Source of the DNA: Paracoccaceae bacterium
GTDB taxonomy: Bacteria > Pseudomonadota > Alphaproteobacteria > Rhodobacterales > Rhodobacteraceae
DNA length: 9,614 bases
Assembly: GCA_002712045.1 (NCBI GenBank)
Contig: PARX01000003.1
Coordinates: 54,975 to 64,588, forward strand
Direction: 5' to 3'
The stretch's first letter is position 1; every line of letters starts with the position of its first letter. Below, one piece after another: positions 6,651 to 9,614 of the stretch. Below the pieces are notes generated by a model. The model searched no databases and was not told where the DNA came from. It was given only the letters and a program-made list of their open reading frames with translations. The position numbers and the translations under genes were made by a program.

Positions 6651-6764
6651 GAAAATTAAAACTCCAATTGAAAATACGCTAATTCCAACAACCCATTTTA
6701 TAAATCCCTCAAATACTTTTTCTTGCACCTTTGTGTCCATAGAACCGTGCTCGTGTTTGGTCAT
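6630..6764 (-). CDS. aa3-type cytochrome c oxidase subunit IV (small, 44 aa)
   Basis: A 44-residue single-span membrane protein matching the bacterial aa3-type cytochrome oxidase subunit IV family. This is a small accessory subunit seen in alphaproteobacterial oxidase structures (Paracoccus, Rhodobacter). Its sequence starts MTKHEHGSMDTKVQEKVFEG, followed by FIKWVV and one hydrophobic helix (GISVFSIGVLIFLAIF, residues 27-42), ending NS. The HGSMD...VQEK..EGFIKW block is the family hallmark. ATG 6764 has GAGG 5 bp upstream, an excellent ribosome binding site. The gene is short enough to be missed by length filters. It sits between the metallo-hydrolase (66 bp upstream) and the lipoprotein (29 bp downstream), away from the catalytic oxidase subunits, as is common for this gene. 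Its role is inferred from family membership. Confidence 0.9.
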   Translation of the reverse strand: MTKHEHGSMDTKVQEKVFEGFIKWVVGISVFSIGVLIFLAIFNS

Positions 6765-6790
6765 TCTTGCCTCGTTATTAAATCATAATT

Positions 6791-6819
6791 ATCTTATTAA
6801 ATTGAAATAGTTTTTACAA
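6791..6819 (-). promoter_or_regulatory. Possible promoter of the oxidase subunit IV gene
   Basis: On the minus strand TTGTAA (6819-6814) and TAAGAT (6796-6791) are 17 bp apart in the 66-bp gap after the metallo-hydrolase stop. The -10 match is only moderate, although a GATAAT overlaps it slightly downstream. This would let the small subunit be transcribed independently, but the gap is AT-rich and chance matches are likely. Confidence 0.25.
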
Positions 6820-6830
6820 ATAAAATATAT

Positions 6831-7862
6831 TCATATCTTTTTCCAAAGCCATATTCCTTCAATTGTTTTTTCACGAATTACTTTTTTTTCTTTTAAAAGA
6901 TGATTTAAATGGCCAATACTCTCTACAAGAGCAAGGCCATATTCACTGGAGTTTATTTTTCGCCTATATAACGGTTCAAAACATTGAGCCGCTGTTTTAG
7001 GTGTAATCAGGAAGTTTGAAAGTCGTTCAAGTGCTTCATGATGATTTTCAATCAATTGCGTCAAGCGATTAGGTAAACCGTAAAATGGTAACTTATGCCC
7101 AGGAAGAACTAGTTGGTCATTATTTGCTTCTAATAATAATCTTTCACACGACTCCAGCCATTCACCAACGGGATCAGCTTCTGGTTCGGTTGCATAGACC
7201 CCTAAATTAGGGGAAATTGATGGAAGGATCTGATCGCCAGCAATAACTATGTCATCATCGATAGACCAAAGAGTTGAGTGCTCTGGGGAATGTCCATTTC
7301 CCATATGTATTTTCCAGCTACGCTTTCCTATCCTAATTGTTTCATCTTGTTGAAGTCTTCTAAACCCCAGTGCAATTGGTGCCACCACATCACTGAAATT
7401 AAACGGTGCTGATTTAGAACGTTGTTCAAGAATCTCTTTATCCATACCTGCTGATTTATAAAAATTTAGGGTTTCTTTGGATGGCTTCTCATTTCTATCC
7501 AACGTCATCATTCTGGCAAATAGCCAAGTTGTCCGCGATGCCCAAATCTCAGATGCGTATTTAGATTGAAACCAACCTGCTAAACCAACATGATCTGGAT
7601 GATGATGCGTGACTATTACGCGTTTTATAGGTAAATCGAGTAGGGGCCCTTTTAATAATTCTTCCCAAATTGAGCGAGACTTTTTAGTGTCAAATCCAGT
7701 ATCAATTAATGTCCATCCATCACATTCTTCTGTTTTTTCGCGGATAGCATAAACATTTACATGATCTAATGCCATTGGTAGGGGTAGTCTCATCCATAGA
7801 ATATCGTTAGCAACCTCGATGGCTTTTCCGGTTTTTGGCGTATCTTTATTTGGAAATTTCAT
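6831..7862 (-). CDS. MBL-fold metallo-hydrolase with C-terminal winged-helix (LACTB2-like)
   Basis: A 343-residue metallo-beta-lactamase superfamily hydrolase, probably cytoplasmic as no signal peptide is seen. The metal-binding set is complete: THHHPDH (85-91, supplying His86, His88, Asp90 and His91), GHSPEH with His191, AGDQILP with bridging Asp210, and LPGHKLPF with His256. The fold begins with PMALDHVNVYAI (29-40) and TLIDTGFD (51-58). The C-terminal stretch from about 280 (LITPKTAAQCFEPLYRR, then ALVESIGHLNHLLKEKKVI) resembles the winged-helix extension of LACTB2-type proteins. That group includes a mitochondrial endoribonuclease, and other members act on thioesters or lactones. The substrate cannot be deduced; beta-lactam resistance is not implied. 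ATG 7862 gives a sensible N-terminus but has no obvious Shine-Dalgarno. The gene diverges from sua5 and may be co-transcribed with the two small genes downstream. Confidence 0.88.
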   Translation of the reverse strand: MKFPNKDTPKTGKAIEVANDILWMRLPLPMALDHVNVYAIREKTEECDGWTLIDTGFDTKKSRSIWEELLKGPLLDLPIKRVIVTHHHPDHVGLAGWFQSKYASEIWASRTTWLFARMMTLDRNEKPSKETLNFYKSAGMDKEILEQRSKSAPFNFSDVVAPIALGFRRLQQDETIRIGKRSWKIHMGNGHSPEHSTLWSIDDDIVIAGDQILPSISPNLGVYATEPEADPVGEWLESCERLLLEANNDQLVLPGHKLPFYGLPNRLTQLIENHHEALERLSNFLITPKTAAQCFEPLYRRKINSSEYGLALVESIGHLNHLLKEKKVIREKTIEGIWLWKKI

Positions 7863-8067
7863 TTAATTAACACTTTGATTTGTTGGATATAGATTGGATC
7901 AAATCTCTTTGATTAGATAAATTTATAGCTTGTGGATTAAAAATACATAAATATTGTGTTCAATGGCTTCTTCCTTAGAGTATAACGGCTTTGAAGATAA
8001 AATTAGGGCACTGCGTAAATCTAAATTTAAGAAGTAGCAAGAAAGATTATGTAATTAAGGATTGAAG
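7863..8067. other. Divergent intergenic region, longest gene-free stretch
   Basis: This 205-bp gap separates the start codons of the metallo-hydrolase (-) and sua5 (+), so it must hold promoters for both; I see no convincing -35/-10 pair. CTTTGATT occurs twice (7873-7880 and 7907-7914), flanking an imperfect palindrome GATTGGATCAAATC (7892-7905), which could be an operator. A 24-codon ORF lies at 7963-8037 (MASSLEYNGFEDKIRALRKS, then KFKK) without a clear ribosome binding site. Its coding status is uncertain, so it is not called as a gene. Confidence 0.4.
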
Positions 8068-9018
8068 ATGTTAACGGAATTGTTGAAGGCCGATAAAAAA
8101 GGATTATTAAGAGCATCTGACCTTATTAGGAATGGACAGCAAGTAGCATTTCCTACAGAGACAGTTTATGGTTTAGGTGCCGATGCCCGAAATAATTTAG
8201 CTGTAGCTGGGATTTTTAAATCTAAAGATAGACCAAAGTTTAATCCACTTATTATCCATTTTTCTGATTTGGCCTTGGTAGAGGAATATGTAAACTTAAA
8301 TAATTTCGCCTTACAATTGGCGGAAGCTTTTTGGCCTGGTCCTCTAACTCTTGTGTGTAGATTAAAGAAGCATACAGATCTATCGTCTTTGGCGACTTCT
8401 GGTTTAGACACAGTGGGGGTAAGAATACCTTCAAATAAAATCGCATTAGATTTTATCAAACTTTGCGGTATCCCCATTGCAGCGCCGTCTGCAAATCTTT
8501 CTGGTAAGATCAGCACAACAAACTCTTCAGATGTGATCAATGAATTAGGCAGTATAATACCGGCAGTAATTGAAGGTGGAAAAAGTAAGATTGGGCTTGA
8601 AAGCACGATAATTGACGTAAGTGATTCAGTGCCAATATTACTTAGACCTGGTGGCTTGATAATAGAGGATATACAGACTGTTTTGGGAACGATTACTTTA
8701 AAAAATCAAAAGAAAGTTTTGAACTCTCCAGGACAGTTAGAATCTCACTACGCACCTGAAACAAAAATGAGACTAAACGCTTCTAATAAAAGAAGTAACG
8801 AGGTTTTACTGGGTTTTGGGGTTTCTCGAGCAGATTTGAATTTATCTGAAAAAGGGGATCTAACAGAAGCTGCTTCAAATTTGTTTTCGCAAATGCGTTT
8901 AATTGATAATTTGGCAAAAAAAATTGGTGCGGATTGCATAGCCGTCTCCCCAATCCCCCAAATTGGCCTAGGTTTAGCGCTCAATGATAGATTGCAACGT
9001 GCAGCTTTTCGCAATTAA
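8068..9018 (+). CDS. Threonylcarbamoyl-AMP synthase, Sua5 type
   Basis: Makes L-threonylcarbamoyladenylate from threonine, bicarbonate and ATP. This is the first step of the universal t6A37 modification of ANN-decoding tRNAs, completed by TsaD and partners. The 316 residues comprise an N-terminal YrdC/TsaC domain and a C-terminal Sua5 domain, hence Sua5 rather than the short TsaC form. Visible motifs are VAFPTETVYGLGADA (26-40), SKDRPKFNPLIIHF (52-65), FWPGPLT (88-94), VGVRIPSN (116-123), PIAAPSANLSG (136-146) and GLESTIIDV (176-184). LLRPGGL (191-197) and the linker SPGQLESHYAP (220-230) follow, and GLGLALNDRLQRAA closes the Sua5 domain. ATG 8068 has AAGG 7 bp upstream; a TTG two codons earlier is less likely. 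The stop overlaps that of the convergent yqgE-like gene by 4 bp (TTAA). Confidence 0.95.
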   Translation: MLTELLKADKKGLLRASDLIRNGQQVAFPTETVYGLGADARNNLAVAGIFKSKDRPKFNPLIIHFSDLALVEEYVNLNNFALQLAEAFWPGPLTLVCRLKKHTDLSSLATSGLDTVGVRIPSNKIALDFIKLCGIPIAAPSANLSGKISTTNSSDVINELGSIIPAVIEGGKSKIGLESTIIDVSDSVPILLRPGGLIIEDIQTVLGTITLKNQKKVLNSPGQLESHYAPETKMRLNASNKRSNEVLLGFGVSRADLNLSEKGDLTEAASNLFSQMRLIDNLAKKIGADCIAVSPIPQIGLGLALNDRLQRAAFRN

Positions 9019-9590
9019 GCGTTTCCACCATCAGTAGATAAAAGAATTGGATCTACGCCTAAAATTTTTAGTGCTTCCCCCCATTTTGTAGAATTATTGT
9101 TGTTAAAAATTATTTCTAAATTTGCTTCCGATACTAACCATCCATTATTTTTTATTTCCAGCTCAAGTTGACCAGCGCCCCAACCGGAGTAACCTAATGC
9201 TACTAAAAATGTTTCTGGACCTTTTGAAGAGGCTATATCTTCTAAGATATCCAATGTAGATGTCATTCCTAAAATTTGATCAACCTTAACTGTATTTTCT
9301 TCATTTACATAATCTAAAGTGTGTAGAATAAATCCTCGATATGGCTCTACGGGACCACCAATATTAATTGGAAAAGTTTTTGGTTTTATTTCTGTTGGGA
9401 GTGTTAATTGTTTAATTAAATCCGATAGGTTGAAGTTAATTGCAGTTTTGTTGATAATTAAACCCATAGTACCTTCTTCATTGTGAGAGCAAATGTATAT
9501 CACCGCATGTTTAAATCTGCTATCGCCCATATTTGGCATTGCGATTAAGAACTTGCCGTTGAGGTTTGTAACGTTTGGTTTTTCTTTCAT
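9015..9590 (-). CDS. YqgE/AlgH family protein (DUF179)
   Basis: A 191-residue cytoplasmic protein of the YqgE/AlgH family, widespread in proteobacteria and without an agreed biochemical function. AlgH was named from alginate regulation in Pseudomonas, but the family has no recognisable DNA-binding domain. Family features are GKFLIAMPNMGDSRFKHAVI (12-31), GTMGLIINK (40-48), INIGGPVEP (75-83), ILHTLDY (88-94) and FLVALGYSGWGAGQLELEI (128-146), then NGWL. The length is standard (185-200). The ATG at 9590 precedes the usual start of the conserved region by about a dozen residues. No Shine-Dalgarno is evident in the 24 bp visible upstream. The gene converges on sua5 with a 4-bp stop overlap. Confidence 0.95.
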   Translation of the reverse strand: MKEKPNVTNLNGKFLIAMPNMGDSRFKHAVIYICSHNEEGTMGLIINKTAINFNLSDLIKQLTLPTEIKPKTFPINIGGPVEPYRGFILHTLDYVNEENTVKVDQILGMTSTLDILEDIASSKGPETFLVALGYSGWGAGQLELEIKNNGWLVSEANLEIIFNNNNSTKWGEALKILGVDPILLSTDGGNA

Positions 9591-9614
9591 AATAAAGCTT
9601 GTTATTGGTTTTGT

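Noticed and set aside
8166..8606. 146-codon minus-strand ORF within sua5
   Set aside because: Antisense of the conserved YrdC domain; no independent evidence of coding.
8748..9014. 88-codon minus-strand ORF at the end of sua5
   Set aside because: Antisense to the Sua5 C-terminal domain. It ends next to the yqgE-like gene but has no family resemblance.
1..9614. Search for defence systems, mobile elements, CRISPR arrays, tRNAs or a novel multi-gene system
   Set aside because: All sizeable genes belong to known core families; no repeat arrays, integrase or transposase motifs or tRNA-like cloverleafs were seen by eye.

Overview
The window is an ordinary, tightly packed chromosomal segment from an AT-rich alphaproteobacterium. 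Several genes are alphaproteobacterial hallmarks: a TrcR/DUF1013 regulator, a bacterial COQ9, the tiny aa3-type cytochrome oxidase subunit IV, and the aerobic CobN/CobO cobalamin genes. Short gaps, touching or overlapping gene ends and low GC suggest a moderately streamlined, possibly marine lineage (SAR116/AEGEAN-169-like is a guess). An intact B12 biosynthesis segment argues against SAR11. I see no mobile element, CRISPR array, tRNA or rRNA.

Layout. 1-3054 (+): the C-terminal two thirds of cobN (5' end outside the window), then cobO, the end of a cobalamin operon. 3057-5619 (-): a leftward set of coq9, a PIG3-type quinone oxidoreductase and trcR. The first two are probably translationally linked. 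trcR follows a 173-bp gap that holds a long inverted repeat. 5724-5933 (+): rpsU (ribosomal protein bS21), divergent from coq9, with a readable promoter and a strong terminator. 5980-7862 (-): a LACTB2-like metallo-beta-lactamase fold hydrolase, a 44-residue cytochrome oxidase subunit IV, and a lipoprotein that may be a permuted papain-like enzyme. 8068-9018 (+): Sua5-type threonylcarbamoyl-AMP synthase. 9015-9590 (-): a YqgE/AlgH protein whose stop codon overlaps the sua5 stop.

How the genes work together. CobN inserts cobalt into the corrin ring and CobO adenosylates the product. COQ9 supports ubiquinone synthesis, and the small subunit IV belongs to the terminal oxidase, so two loci relate to aerobic respiration. 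rpsU and sua5 serve translation. TrcR is a cell-cycle-linked transcription regulator.

I found no convincing new multi-gene system. The points most worth a second look are the lipoprotein with a His...Cys arrangement, the easily missed subunit IV gene, the corrected TTG start of coq9, the inverted repeat upstream of trcR, and a possible 24-codon ORF upstream of sua5.
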